Shown: one piece after another, positions 34,618 through 43,202 of the stretch
Numbering within the stretch: position 1 is the stretch's first letter
Layout of the letters: every line of letters starts with the position of its first letter
Origin: Streptomyces sp. NBC_00582
GTDB lineage: Bacteria; Actinomycetota; Actinomycetes; Streptomycetales; Streptomycetaceae
Assembly (NCBI RefSeq): GCF_036345155.1
Contig: NZ_CP107772.1
Span: forward strand, 9,238,001 to 9,302,000
DNA length: 64,000 nt
Direction of reading: 5' to 3'
The notes under the pieces: generated by a model
Databases searched by the model: none
Told to the model about the DNA's origin: nothing
What the model saw: only the letters and a program-made list of their open reading frames with translations
Position numbers and translations under genes: made by a program

Positions 34618-35553
34618 TCAGCCCAGCGCCCGTAGCCCCGGCACCAGTGTCACCAGCACCGGGATCACCGGGACCAGTGAGGCCGCCGCCGTCAGACGCA
34701 GCCGGCGGGCAGCCGTGAGCCGGTCCGGGGGTGTGAGCAGTCGGTGGACCCGCTGGGGGACATGCGCCTGCGGGGTGGGGGAGGGGCCGAACACCCCGCG
34801 GTCCTCGTTGAGCTCGACCAGGGCGAGCGCGGTGGTCAGCCGGCCGAAGCGGCGCGAGGCCATGTCGTCGGCGGCCAGTTCCACCAGCCGGTGCATCTCG
34901 TCGCGGAACGCCGCGAACACCGGCACCTGCGGAAACCCGGTGGCCAGCGCGGACGACGAGTGCAGCAGCCAGTGGTGGCGGGCCTGCGCGTGACCCTGCT
35001 CGTGCGCGAGCAGGGCATCGAGCTGACGGCCTTTCAGTCGGCGCAACGCGGCCGTGGTGACAACCAGTCGGGGTGCCGCCCCCGCCAGCCACCACGCGTC
35101 GGACCGCTCGCCCTCCAGCACCACGAGCCGACCCGTCTCCGGCTCCTCGCCCGGCAACAGCGGGGCACGCAACCGCAGTTCGGCGCGCCGCGTCCTACCG
35201 CCGGCCCGGGCGCGCGCCACCTCCCGGACGAGCATCGCCCCGCTCCACAGCCCGGCACAGGCCAGGGCGACCGCGGTGGCCGCCGCCCACGGGCCGGTCG
35301 AGCCGAGGGAGTAGGCCTCCACGACCGCCCGCGGCGCCGGCGCGAAGACATGACCGCGCACCGCCTGCCAGGCCGCCGCCGCGCTCAGCGTCATCGACAG
35401 CGCGCAGCACAGCAGGACCGCCGCCACCACGCACTGCCAGGCCCACAGCGCGACCACCGGTTCGCGGTCCGGCCAGTCGGCACGGGCGAGCAGCCGGGGT
35501 GCGCCGACAGCGGTCAGGGCGCCGAGCAGCAGCAGGACCGCGGGGACCATCAT
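34618..35553 (-). CDS. M56 family membrane metallopeptidase
   Basis: A 311-residue membrane protease of the BlaR1/M56 type without a sensor domain. N-terminal helices (MMVPAVLLLLGALTAVGAP, VVALWAWQCVVAAVLLCCAL) and a third helix (PWAAATAVALACAGLWSGA) precede the zincin motif LLAHEQGHAQARHHWLL (HExxH). The downstream VELAADDMASRRFG supplies the third ligand. ATG 35553 has AGGG eight bases upstream. Such peptidases are often paired with BlaI repressors, but no blaI-like gene is next to it here. The substrate is unknown. Confidence 0.94.
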   Translation of the reverse strand: MMVPAVLLLLGALTAVGAPRLLARADWPDREPVVALWAWQCVVAAVLLCCALSMTLSAAAAWQAVRGHVFAPAPRAVVEAYSLGSTGPWAAATAVALACAGLWSGAMLVREVARARAGGRTRRAELRLRAPLLPGEEPETGRLVVLEGERSDAWWLAGAAPRLVVTTAALRRLKGRQLDALLAHEQGHAQARHHWLLHSSSALATGFPQVPVFAAFRDEMHRLVELAADDMASRRFGRLTTALALVELNEDRGVFGPSPTPQAHVPQRVHRLLTPPDRLTAARRLRLTAAASLVPVIPVLVTLVPGLRALG

Positions 35554-35647
35554 GGGCAGCACCCTATGAGCGGCGCGCCGCTCAGGGGTACGGCTTGCCC
35601 GGGCAAAGTGACGCAGGCCACGGCCGAGTTGGGGGGACCGGGCCCGG

Positions 35648-36211
35648 TCACATGGTCAGCAGCATCGCCAGCATCCCGATCCCCATCGACAGCCGGCACG
35701 CCCGCGCCAGCTCGGGCCGGTCGCTCCAGCCGACGGCGGCTCCACCGGCGCCCGTGGTCGCGGCGGACCCCGTCAACGGCAGCAGCCGTACCCCGGACAG
35801 AAGGACGTATCCGGTGAAGTACAGCAGCAGTGTCCCCGTGAGGAGCGGGACACCGGAGGCGGTGCCGTGCGGGTGCGCGTGGGGCGGGGAGAGGGCCATC
35901 GTGACCGCCATGTAGACCATGGCCGCGGTCCCCACCAGGTGGTGCAGATGATGGGCGTCCGCACGAGCCGACCACAGGGCGCGCAGCCCGGCCGCGCCGA
36001 ACACCGCCGCGTACGCCGGCCAGGCCCACGACGGCGGGGTGAACACCGCCGGGGGCACCGCCATCACGGCCATCCCGAACCCCATGAGCGCCTCGCCGCC
36101 CGCGGCTCTGCGCTGCTCCTCCACACGGCTGCGCATCCGCAGCAGACAGTAGGCCCCGGTCGCCGCACACAGCGTGACCAGCAGCCAGCCGGGCGAAGTC
36201 GGTCCGTGCAC
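35648..36211 (-). CDS. DUF5134-like multi-pass membrane protein
   Basis: A 187-residue protein with about five helices (SPGWLLVTLCAATGAYCLLR, EALMGFGMAVMAVPPAVFT, PAYAAVFGAAGLRALWSA, AAMVYMAVTMAL, GVPLLTGTLLLYFTGYVLLS). His-rich segments between helices (ARADAHHLHHLVGTAAMVY and SPPHAHPHG) are typical of DUF5134 and could bind a metal. GTG 36211 has GGGGAGG six bases upstream; GTG 36217 is an alternative. It lies 94 bases downstream of the M56 start region on the same strand and is divergent from the FUSC gene. Function unknown. Confidence 0.82.
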   Translation of the reverse strand: MHGPTSPGWLLVTLCAATGAYCLLRMRSRVEEQRRAAGGEALMGFGMAVMAVPPAVFTPPSWAWPAYAAVFGAAGLRALWSARADAHHLHHLVGTAAMVYMAVTMALSPPHAHPHGTASGVPLLTGTLLLYFTGYVLLSGVRLLPLTGSAATTGAGGAAVGWSDRPELARACRLSMGIGMLAMLLTM

Positions 36212-36382
36212 GCGCACCTCCCCGCTCGACGGTCGCGTCGAGAGATGCGATGCCCACGGCATGCGGCGCGCACGCGGCGCAACGAAGTACACGGGGAGCA
36301 TGCGAGGGAGCACTCGGCACGCGCCACGCCATGTCCAGCGGCGTACCACATATATTTCACGAGTAAAACACATGCTAAATTG

Positions 36383-38071
36383 ATGAGCGTGCCCGCCTCC
36401 CGCCTCCCGCTGGCCGGCGTCCTGCGCCTCGGCCGTCCCTCCGACATCTGGTTCAAGCCCGCCCTCAGCGTCGTCGCCGCGGTCGCCCCGCCGAACCTGA
36501 TCCTGCTGGCCCTCGGCCGGCTCGACCTGGCGGTGTACACGATGGCCGGTTCCCTGTGCGCCCTGTACGCCCACAACCGCCCCTACGCCGCCCGCGCCCG
36601 GGTGCTCGCCCTGGTGGTCCTGGGCATGACCGGCGGGCTGGCAGTGGCGCTCCTCGCCGCCGGGCTCACCGCGGATCCGGTCGTCCTGGTCACCGTGGGC
36701 GCGCTCCTGGCGGCCGCCCAGAAGGCGCTCTGCGACGCGACCCGCCTCGGGCCGCCCGCCAACGTCGTCCTCACCTTCGTCAGCTCCGCCGCGCTGTTCA
36801 CCCCCCAGACCCTCGACCGGATCCCCGGCCATCTGGGCCTGGCGCTGGCCGCGGGCGGCTGGGCCTGGCTGATCGGCATGGCCCCGGGACTCGTACGCCC
36901 CCACGGCCCGGAGCGCCGGGCCACCGCCCACGCCCTGCGCACGGCCGCCGCGTACGTCACCGCACGCAGGACGGCGACGCGCGGGCCGGTGCCGCCCGGC
37001 CCCGTCGAAAGCCGTGCCCTAGCCACCGCGGCCGCCGCCGTCCACGCGGCATGGCAGACCCTCCTCGCGGCCCGCACCCCCGAACGCCGCAAGGACACCC
37101 ACCGTGCCCTGGAACGGCTCCTGATCCGCGCCGAGACCGCCCTCGCCGCCCCCGCCGACACCGACCCCGAACCGCTGCGCACCTGGGCCCACGCCCTGCG
37201 CGGCACCGGCCCCGTCCCGCGCCCCGACGACCTCCTGGACGACGACGAACTCCTCGGCATCGACGCCGGGACGGCCACCCCACCCCCACCGTGGCGGCAC
37301 AGGCTCGGCCCGCTCGCGCCGATCGCCGCCCGCACCGCCCTCGGCTGCGCCCTCGCCGGATACGCCTCGCTCGCCCTCGGAGTCGGCCGCCCCTACTGGG
37401 CCCTGGTCACCGCCGCCTCCCTCTACCAGGCGAACCTCACCCTCACCTGGAACCGCGCCGTGCAGCGCGTGGTCGGCAACCTCGTCGGGGTCCTCGCCTT
37501 CGCCGCGCTCGTCCCCCTCGCCCATCTCCACCAGGCGGCCCTGGTCCTCGTCTGCCTCGCCCTCCACTTCGGCGCGGAGGCGTTGATCGGCCGCAACTAC
37601 TGGCTCGGCGGCGTCTGCGTCACCCCGATGGCCCTGCTGATCACCGAGTTCGCCCACTACCAGGACGCGGGCCCGCTCATCACCGAGCGCCTGGTGGACA
37701 CCCTGGTCGGCGCGGCCGTCGGCTTCGTCGCCGCGGTCGCCGTCACCGACCGCCGCTGCGGCGACCGTCTGGAGCGCGCCCTGACCACCGTGTCGGAGGC
37801 GCGCGAGCACGCCGCCCGCCTGGTGGCACAGCCGCAGCGCGCGCCCGCCGCAGCCCTGGAGTCCGCCCGCCGTTCCCTCGCCGCCGCCCTGGTGGACCTG
37901 CGGGCCACCGCCGACACCGCGTCCGGCGAGTGGTGGCGGCGCGCCCTGCCCGAGGAGCGGGTCGTGGCGGCCGAGCGGTCCGGACACCGTACGCTCGCCG
38001 CGACGGTACGGCACCAGGGGCTGCTCCTGGGCCGGGACGCGACCACGGAAGCGGAGGGCGTACGGCGATGA
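36383..38071 (+). CDS. FUSC family membrane exporter
   Basis: A 562-residue protein with two membrane blocks. The first is at ~25-170 (LSVVAAVAPPNLILLALGRL, VLALVVLGMTGGLAVALLAA). The second is the FUSC domain at ~310-455 (ARTALGCALAGYASLALGVG, RPYWALVTAASLYQANLTL, RAVQRVVGNLVGVLAFAALV, LVDTLVGAAVGFVAAVAVTD). A cytoplasmic helical tail follows. ATG 36383 has no Shine-Dalgarno and is preceded by A/T-rich DNA (TATATTTCACGAGTAAAA), so a leaderless or short-leader start is likely. Its last codon overlaps the MarR gene as ATGA, which suggests that MarR controls this exporter, probably in response to an aromatic compound. Confidence 0.92.
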   Translation: MSVPASRLPLAGVLRLGRPSDIWFKPALSVVAAVAPPNLILLALGRLDLAVYTMAGSLCALYAHNRPYAARARVLALVVLGMTGGLAVALLAAGLTADPVVLVTVGALLAAAQKALCDATRLGPPANVVLTFVSSAALFTPQTLDRIPGHLGLALAAGGWAWLIGMAPGLVRPHGPERRATAHALRTAAAYVTARRTATRGPVPPGPVESRALATAAAAVHAAWQTLLAARTPERRKDTHRALERLLIRAETALAAPADTDPEPLRTWAHALRGTGPVPRPDDLLDDDELLGIDAGTATPPPPWRHRLGPLAPIAARTALGCALAGYASLALGVGRPYWALVTAASLYQANLTLTWNRAVQRVVGNLVGVLAFAALVPLAHLHQAALVLVCLALHFGAEALIGRNYWLGGVCVTPMALLITEFAHYQDAGPLITERLVDTLVGAAVGFVAAVAVTDRRCGDRLERALTTVSEAREHAARLVAQPQRAPAAALESARRSLAAALVDLRATADTASGEWWRRALPEERVVAAERSGHRTLAATVRHQGLLLGRDATTEAEGVRR

Positions 38072-38613
38072 CGGGGACGCGGGGACCAGCGGCGGCCGGA
38101 GACGGGGCGAGGGGGGACACCGTCGCGGCGGTGGTGGGGCAGTGGCAGGCCGTACGGCCCGACCTGGACACCGGGCCCATGGAGATCATCGGCCGCGTCA
38201 ACCGCTGCGCCGCCCTGCTCCAGCAGGCCGAGGACGCGCCCCTGCGCCGGGCGGGCCTGAGCCGCCCGGAGTTCGACCTGCTCGGCGCGCTGCGCCGCAC
38301 CGGCCATGAACTGACCCCCGGCGACCTGGTCCGGGAGACCTTCTCCTCCGGAGCCGCCGTCACCAAGCGCCTCAAGCAGCTCACCGAACGCGGCCTGGTG
38401 GAACGCCGGGGCGACACCCGCGACCGCCGCGTCGCCCACCTCCGCCTCACCGACGCCGGCCGTGACCTGGTCGACTCCGTCCTCCCGGAGCAACTCGCCT
38501 ACGAGCGGGCCGTGCTGTCCCCCCTGGACGGCGACCGTCAGGGCGAACTCGCTGAACTTCTCGGCGAGTTGCTGAGCCGTCTGGAAGGCCACATGCGGCC
38601 GCTCGGAGCCTGA
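38068..38613 (+). CDS. MarR family regulator
   Basis: A 181-residue winged-helix regulator. The core is MEIIGRVNRCAALLQQAEDA, LSRPEFDLLGALRRTGHELT, SSGAAVTKRLKQLTERGLVE and the wing RRGDTRDRRVAHLRLTDAGR. MarR proteins dimerise and release DNA on binding phenolic ligands. Its ATG overlaps the FUSC exporter stop (ATGA, 38068-38071), so the two are co-translated. It probably represses its own operon. Confidence 0.95.
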   Translation: MTGTRGPAAAGDGARGDTVAAVVGQWQAVRPDLDTGPMEIIGRVNRCAALLQQAEDAPLRRAGLSRPEFDLLGALRRTGHELTPGDLVRETFSSGAAVTKRLKQLTERGLVERRGDTRDRRVAHLRLTDAGRDLVDSVLPEQLAYERAVLSPLDGDRQGELAELLGELLSRLEGHMRPLGA

Positions 38614-38644
38614 GCGCTCCACCGCCACCCGCAACGCCCGGAGT

Positions 38645-39409
38645 TCACCTCTCGTCGCCCGCCCGGTACACCCCGAACGCCGCGCCCTGCGGATCCCGCA
38701 ACACGGCGATCCGCGGGCCGTGGGGCACGGAGGTGGGCTCCGTCAGCGCGCTGCCGCCGGCCCCGGTCGCGGTGGCGGTGGAGGCGTCCACGTCGGCCAC
38801 CGCGAAGTACGGCAGCCAGTGCGGGGGCACCTCGTCCGGGAACGTCTCGTCCATCCTGATCATGCCGCCGAAGTCGGCGCCTCCGACGCCCCACCGCATG
38901 TAGTTCTCCGACGAGCTCACGGTCCAGCCGAAGACCGTCGTGTAGAAGGTCTCCGCCCGGTCCGGATCGCGGGTCAGCAGTTCCACCCAGCCGAGCGAGC
39001 CGGGCGCGTTGAACAGCCCCGCTCCGGGAAAGCTCCGCGCCTGCCAGAGCTGGAACGCGGCCCCGCCCGGATCGAGGGCGACCACGAAACGGCCCACGTC
39101 GAAGATGTCCATGGGGCCGACCAGCACCTTGCCGCCGGCCTCGGTGACCAGCCGTGCGCTGACATCGGCGTCGGTCACCGCGAACGACACGTTCCAGGCG
39201 CACGGCTGCGCCTTCTGGTAGAGGGGGGTCAGCGCGGCGACGGCCGCCTCGCCGAGGTGGGCGACGGTGTAGCCGCCCGCCTCCTGCCGGGGATCGGTCT
39301 CCGCGCGCCAGCCGAACAGCTCGGCGTAGAACCGCTTCGCCGCCTCCGGATCACTGGTCCCCAGCTCGGCCCAGCAGGGCCCGCCGGGCACGGGCGCGTC
39401 GAGCTTCAT
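38645..39409 (-). CDS. Two-domain VOC (glyoxalase-like) protein
   Basis: A 254-residue protein of two tandem vicinal-oxygen-chelate modules. The first (~8-120) has CWAELGTSDPEAAKRFYAEL and FVVALDPGGAAFQLWQA. The second (~135-250) has GWVELLTRDPDRAETFYTTV and IAVLRDPQGAAFGVYRAGD. Paired beta-alpha-beta-beta-beta units like these bind divalent metals or act as resistance or lyase proteins; the closest style is a Streptomyces hydroxylase-like VOC protein. Metal ligands are not clear enough to assign. ATG 39409 follows GGAAGGAA. It is cytoplasmic; the substrate is unknown. Confidence 0.92.
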   Translation of the reverse strand: MKLDAPVPGGPCWAELGTSDPEAAKRFYAELFGWRAETDPRQEAGGYTVAHLGEAAVAALTPLYQKAQPCAWNVSFAVTDADVSARLVTEAGGKVLVGPMDIFDVGRFVVALDPGGAAFQLWQARSFPGAGLFNAPGSLGWVELLTRDPDRAETFYTTVFGWTVSSSENYMRWGVGGADFGGMIRMDETFPDEVPPHWLPYFAVADVDASTATATGAGGSALTEPTSVPHGPRIAVLRDPQGAAFGVYRAGDER

Positions 39410-39582
39410 GGCGTTCCTTCCAGAAAGGGGACCCCTCCAGCACGCTAAGCCCGCCCTGCCCGCCCGGCATCCGCTCACCTTCCGGCGAGGGCCGCCGAGA
39501 CCCCCTGGGGGGAACCGCGCGACCAGGCACAACGCACCCGCACTCGCCGCCGACCGTAGCCCACGGAGTCAGTGGGCGGCCT

Positions 39583-39975
39583 TCACATCCCCGGCCGATA
39601 CCTGATCGGATGATCCGCCGGCACCTCCACGACCACGATCGGCGTCCCGTCCGGATCCTCGATCCACATCTCCACCAGCCCCCACGGCTCCTTCACCGGC
39701 GGCCGCACGACGGCGACCCCCTTCGCCCGCAGCTCCTCGTACGCCGCCGTCACGTCCGCGACCTGCAACCACAGCCGTACGGCGGGATCCGGCGCCGTCA
39801 GCGCCCGCCCGGAGAGTTCCAGGAAACCGCCGCCGAGGAAGTAGACGACCCCGCGCTCCGGCCCCGTACCGAACTCGCGGTAGACCGCGAGTCCGAGCTG
39901 CTCGCCGTAGAAGGAGCGCGAGCGCTCGGGGTCGGTGGGACGGAGAAGGACCCTGCTGCTGAGTACGTGCACCAT
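39583..39975 (-). CDS. VOC family protein (single domain)
   Basis: A 130-residue glyoxalase-fold protein: VLSSRVLLRPTDPERSRSFY, GVVYFLGGGFLELSG, VRLWLQVADVTAAYEELRAK, EPWGLVEMWIEDPDGTPIVV. It resembles the bleomycin-resistance/dioxygenase superfamily and would dimerise. The start ATG 39975 lacks a clear Shine-Dalgarno. It is on the same strand as the two-domain VOC gene, 173 bases upstream of that gene's start. No substrate can be assigned. Confidence 0.9.
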   Translation of the reverse strand: MVHVLSSRVLLRPTDPERSRSFYGEQLGLAVYREFGTGPERGVVYFLGGGFLELSGRALTAPDPAVRLWLQVADVTAAYEELRAKGVAVVRPPVKEPWGLVEMWIEDPDGTPIVVVEVPADHPIRYRPGM

Positions 39976-40030
39976 GCGGCGGGAGCCTAGTGCCGCGGCA
40001 GGCAACGTTTGCCCGTCGAGGAACGGCGTC

Positions 40031-40071
40031 GTGGGGGTCCCCCCGCTCGAGCGAAGCCGAGAGTGGGGGAG
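40031..40071. repeat. G/C-rich palindromic element
   Basis: A hairpin element. CCCCC and CTCG on the left pair with CGAG and GGGGG on the right around AGCGAAGC; the left side also holds GGGGGTCCCCC. It strongly resembles a palindrome that I remember as scattered between genes in many Streptomyces genomes. Confidence 0.65.
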
Positions 40072-40072
40072 C

Positions 40073-40145
40073 GTGCTCTCGTCGTGCCGGCCGGAAGCCC
40101 TCGTACTGGACGTACTTGGGGTTTCGGCCGGTGCGGCGCGAGTAC
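40073..40145. repeat. 73-base imperfect inverted repeat (long stem-loop)
   Basis: Bases 40073-40106 pair with 40112-40145, with only a few mismatches and several G-T pairs. The core GCCGGCCGGAAGCCC on the left faces GGGGTTTCGGCCGGTG on the right. As RNA it would form a long stem with a tiny loop. It lies directly after the other palindrome and about 145 bases before the GNAT gene. Neither strand shows a convincing coding frame. Confidence 0.65.
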
Positions 40146-40289
40146 GTGCCGGGCGCCGCGGGTGCCGTGCGGGACTTTCGAAACACCCCCCAGTTGCTCA
40201 CCGCCGCGCCGAGCGGCCGGACCGGCGCGGAGCCGGTGGGGATACCCTCGTCCGAGTCCCAGCCGCGCCACAACACCGGAGACCCCCGC

Positions 40290-40829
40290 ATGGACACCGC
40301 CGCCACCCCCCTCAGCTTCCGTGACGCCACCGACGCCGATGTGCACGAGCTGGTCGCGCTGGTCGAGTCGGCCTACCGCGGGGAGTCCAGCAGGGCCGGC
40401 TGGACCACGGAGGCGGACATCCTCCAGGGGCAGCGGACCGACCCCGAGGGCGTGCTGGAGATCATCGGGTCGGCCGACGGCCGGGTGCTCACGGTCGAGC
40501 GCGACGGCCGGATCGTCGCCTGCTGCCAGCTCGAACACCGCGGCGACCACGCCTACTTCGGCATGTTCGCGGTCAGTCCCACGGCCCAGGGCGGCGGCCT
40601 CGGCCGGACGGTCCTCGCCGAGGCGGAGCGCCAGGCCCGGGAGGTCTGGGGCGCCACCGAGATGCACATGACGGTGATCTCCGTACGCGACGACCTGATC
40701 GCCTGGTACGAGCGGCGCGGCTACCGCCGTACCGGACGCATGACGCCCTTCCCCTACGGCGACGAGCGCTTCGGCGTCCCGCAGCGCGACGACCTGCAGT
40801 TCGAGCTGCTGGTCAAGGCGCTCGCCTGA
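40290..40829 (+). CDS. GNAT family N-acetyltransferase
   Basis: A 179-residue GNAT protein. Segments are LSFRDATDADVHELVALVES, RIVACCQLEHRGDHAYFGMF, the acetyl-CoA pyrophosphate loop VSPTAQGGGLGRTVLAEAER (Q-x-x-G-x-G/A variant) and the C-terminal VRDDLIAWYERRGYRRTGRM. It transfers acetyl from acetyl-CoA to an unknown amine. ATG 40290 has GGAG about eight bases upstream. The region before it holds two strong stem-loops that may affect its expression. Confidence 0.94.
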   Translation: MDTAATPLSFRDATDADVHELVALVESAYRGESSRAGWTTEADILQGQRTDPEGVLEIIGSADGRVLTVERDGRIVACCQLEHRGDHAYFGMFAVSPTAQGGGLGRTVLAEAERQAREVWGATEMHMTVISVRDDLIAWYERRGYRRTGRMTPFPYGDERFGVPQRDDLQFELLVKALA

Positions 40830-40861
40830 CACCGCTCACGGGGCCCCTCACCGGGCACCCC

Positions 40862-41545
40862 TCACGCCGTGAAGCGCCCCGTGCGCCGGATCTCCGGGTA
40901 GTCCGTGGTCGCGCCGTCCAGCTCCAGCGCGCGCACCAGCCGCAGCTGGTGCTGGGTGTTGACGACCCAGCCGATGATCCGCAGATCCCGTCTGCGGGCC
41001 TCCTCGACGATCTCCAGCGTGAGACGCCGCAGGTTGAGGCACACCGTCGTGGCCCCGGCGTCCACGGCCCGGGCAACGATGTCAAGGCCGTAGCGGCTGC
41101 CGATCAGCGCGGTGCGCACCCCCGGCACCAGCCGGGCCATCTCGGCCACCGCCTCGTCGTGGAACGAGGACACCTCCACCCGGCCCACCAGATCCCGGTC
41201 CCGCATCACCTCGGCCAGGGCCCGCGCCGCCTGCACGTCCTTGATCTCGGCCTGCAGCGGAAGGGCCACGGCGTCCAGGACCTCCTCGAACACCGGCACG
41301 CGCTCTCCGCGCCCCGCGTCCAGGGTCTTCAGCTCCGCGAGCGTCTGGTCGGCGATGGGCCCGGTCCCGTCCGTCGTACGGTCCACGTCCGGATCGTGCA
41401 TGATCACCAGGGCGCCGTCCTTGCTCAGATGCAGATCGAGCTCGATCACATCGAGGCCGGCTTCCTCGGCGGCGACGAACGAGCGCAGGGTGTTCTCGGG
41501 CTCGACCCCCATGACGCCGCGATGACCGATGGTGACGAAGTTCAA
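40862..41545 (-). CDS. Glycerophosphodiester phosphodiesterase (GDPD)
   Basis: A 227-residue GDPD TIM barrel. It carries GHRGVMGVEPENTLRSF (catalytic His and the Glu-Asn of the metal site), DVIELDLHLSKDGALVIMHD (metal Glu/Asp and second His) and DRTTDGTGPIADQTLAELK. Later barrel strands are PLQAEIKDVQAAR and RIIGWVVNTQHQL. It hydrolyses glycerophosphodiesters to glycerol-3-phosphate and an alcohol. The start is TTG 41545, which gives the family-typical MNFVTIGHRG; no ATG or GTG lies closer. There is no signal peptide, so it is cytoplasmic. Confidence 0.94.
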   Translation of the reverse strand: MNFVTIGHRGVMGVEPENTLRSFVAAEEAGLDVIELDLHLSKDGALVIMHDPDVDRTTDGTGPIADQTLAELKTLDAGRGERVPVFEEVLDAVALPLQAEIKDVQAARALAEVMRDRDLVGRVEVSSFHDEAVAEMARLVPGVRTALIGSRYGLDIVARAVDAGATTVCLNLRRLTLEIVEEARRRDLRIIGWVVNTQHQLRLVRALELDGATTDYPEIRRTGRFTA

Positions 41546-41804
41546 GACGGGACTCGCTTCCGTCGACGAGCGGGTGCGCGGACTCGCAGCCTAACGGCCT
41601 GTGCTCGTCATGGACACGTGTAGATACGGGTGGTTCTCATGTATGCCCAGCCGTAGCGGAACTAGTCACTCCTGGGATGTCGGACAGGAAAAACTCACGT
41701 GAAACCGAGGGTGCGCAGGATAATTTCCGGCGGCCCCACTTGCTGAGGGAAACCTCGTATGCATACGGTGGCCATACGCGAGGTTCTCCCGTGGAGGATG
41801 GGAC

Positions 41805-43202
41805 ATGACGGAAATTCTTGTGCAGGCGGCGACGGGGGAGCAGGTTCCTCCCGGAACGAGGGTGGTGGAGCACCCGGCGTGGCCCGTGCTCAAGGATGCC
41901 GTGGAGCGGATCCGCCCCTGGCAGTCCAAGGACGGATCGATCGACTTCACCGCCGGGGACGCCCCCGGGCGCGCCGAGGCCGAGCAGGTCGTACGGGACG
42001 TGATCGGCGCGGTCGAGCGGCTCTCCCCGCTGCTGCCGCACGACGCCGGCTACCACCGTGCCCTGGTGGAGGATCTGCGCCGCTGGGCCGACGGCGGTTT
42101 CGAGGTGCCCGACTTCCTCGACTCGCTGCTCGCCTTCCAGCCCGCCGCGAACCGCGCCGACGGACTGCAGCACCTGGTCGTCTTCCCGATGTACACGCAG
42201 AACGGCAACCCGGACCGCAACCTGGAGGCGGTCGTACTGCGCATGGTCTGGCCGGACTGGCTGGCCGAGCTGGAGCGCAGCCGCTACGACAACCCGCTGT
42301 TCTGCGGCATCACCTTCGAGGACTTCACCTCCGGCTACGACACCAACTCGGCCGTGCTCTTCCCGGAGACCATCGCCGTCCGTGAGGCGCCGGAACGTTT
42401 CTCCTGGGGTGGCATCTTCTGCGACCGCGAGGCCGCCCGCTTCCGCAGGGTCACCGACGCGGCCGTCGGCATCCTCGGCCTGGAGCTGCCCGAGGACATC
42501 GCCGCCATGGTCCACGACCAGAAGCGCTGCGAGGAGGCCTTCGTCCTGTGGGACATGGTCCACGACCGCACCCACAGCCACGGCGACCTGCCCTTCGACC
42601 CCTTCATGATCAAGCAGCGCCAGCCGTTCTGGATGTACGGCCTGGAGGAGCTGCGCTGCGACCTCACCGCCTTCAAGGAGGCCGTGAAGCTCGAGGCCGA
42701 CGGCATCCCGCAGGCCCGTGACGTGCAGTACGCGGTCCTCTTCGACCGTATGTTCCGTTTCCCGGTCACCGGCGAACGCGTCCGCAACTACGACGGCCTC
42801 GGCGGCCAGCTGCTCTTCGCCTACCTGCACAAGCACGAGGTCGTCCGCTGGACCGACAACAAGCTGCACATCGACTGGCAGCGCGCCCCGCGGGTCACCA
42901 ACGAGCTGTGCGCCGAGATCGAGAAGCTGTACCGCGACGGCATCGACCGCCCGAAGCTGGTCCACTGGTTCGCCGGCTACGAGCTGGTCTCCACCTACCT
43001 CGCCCCGCACCCGGGCTCCCGCTGGGCCAAGGGTCCCGATGCCCTCGACCTGACGCAGCCGCCGCGCAAACTCGTGGATGACGTGCTTCCTGACGAGTTT
43101 CCGCTGAGCATGTTCTATGAGGCACTGTCCAAGAAGCTGAAGAACGTGATCGCCTCCACCAAGGGCATCACGGCGGACAGCGCGGAGAGGGTCGCCGCGT
43201 GA
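41805..43202 (+). CDS. DUF6421 family protein, possible zincin-like metal enzyme
   Basis: A 465-residue cytoplasmic protein of the actinobacterial family DUF6421. ATG 41805 follows GGAGGATGG. It has no signal peptide or membrane helix. I note HDRTHSHG at residues 253-260 and GLEELRCDL around 279-287. This spacing and pattern resemble the HExxH plus later EExR-D of zincins such as M49 or M2/M3 peptidases, with Asp for Glu in the first motif. The resemblance is my inference. It is the first gene of an operon: its TGA overlaps the GTG of an SDR gene, which in turn overlaps a threonine-aldolase gene. That coupling argues for one pathway. Confidence 0.9.
   Translation: MTEILVQAATGEQVPPGTRVVEHPAWPVLKDAVERIRPWQSKDGSIDFTAGDAPGRAEAEQVVRDVIGAVERLSPLLPHDAGYHRALVEDLRRWADGGFEVPDFLDSLLAFQPAANRADGLQHLVVFPMYTQNGNPDRNLEAVVLRMVWPDWLAELERSRYDNPLFCGITFEDFTSGYDTNSAVLFPETIAVREAPERFSWGGIFCDREAARFRRVTDAAVGILGLELPEDIAAMVHDQKRCEEAFVLWDMVHDRTHSHGDLPFDPFMIKQRQPFWMYGLEELRCDLTAFKEAVKLEADGIPQARDVQYAVLFDRMFRFPVTGERVRNYDGLGGQLLFAYLHKHEVVRWTDNKLHIDWQRAPRVTNELCAEIEKLYRDGIDRPKLVHWFAGYELVSTYLAPHPGSRWAKGPDALDLTQPPRKLVDDVLPDEFPLSMFYEALSKKLKNVIASTKGITADSAERVAA

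Noticed and set aside
40009..40289. Short frames reading through the two hairpins as small peptides
   Set aside because: Both strands give similar Arg/Pro-rich peptides simply because the DNA is an inverted repeat; there are no starts with ribosome binding sites.
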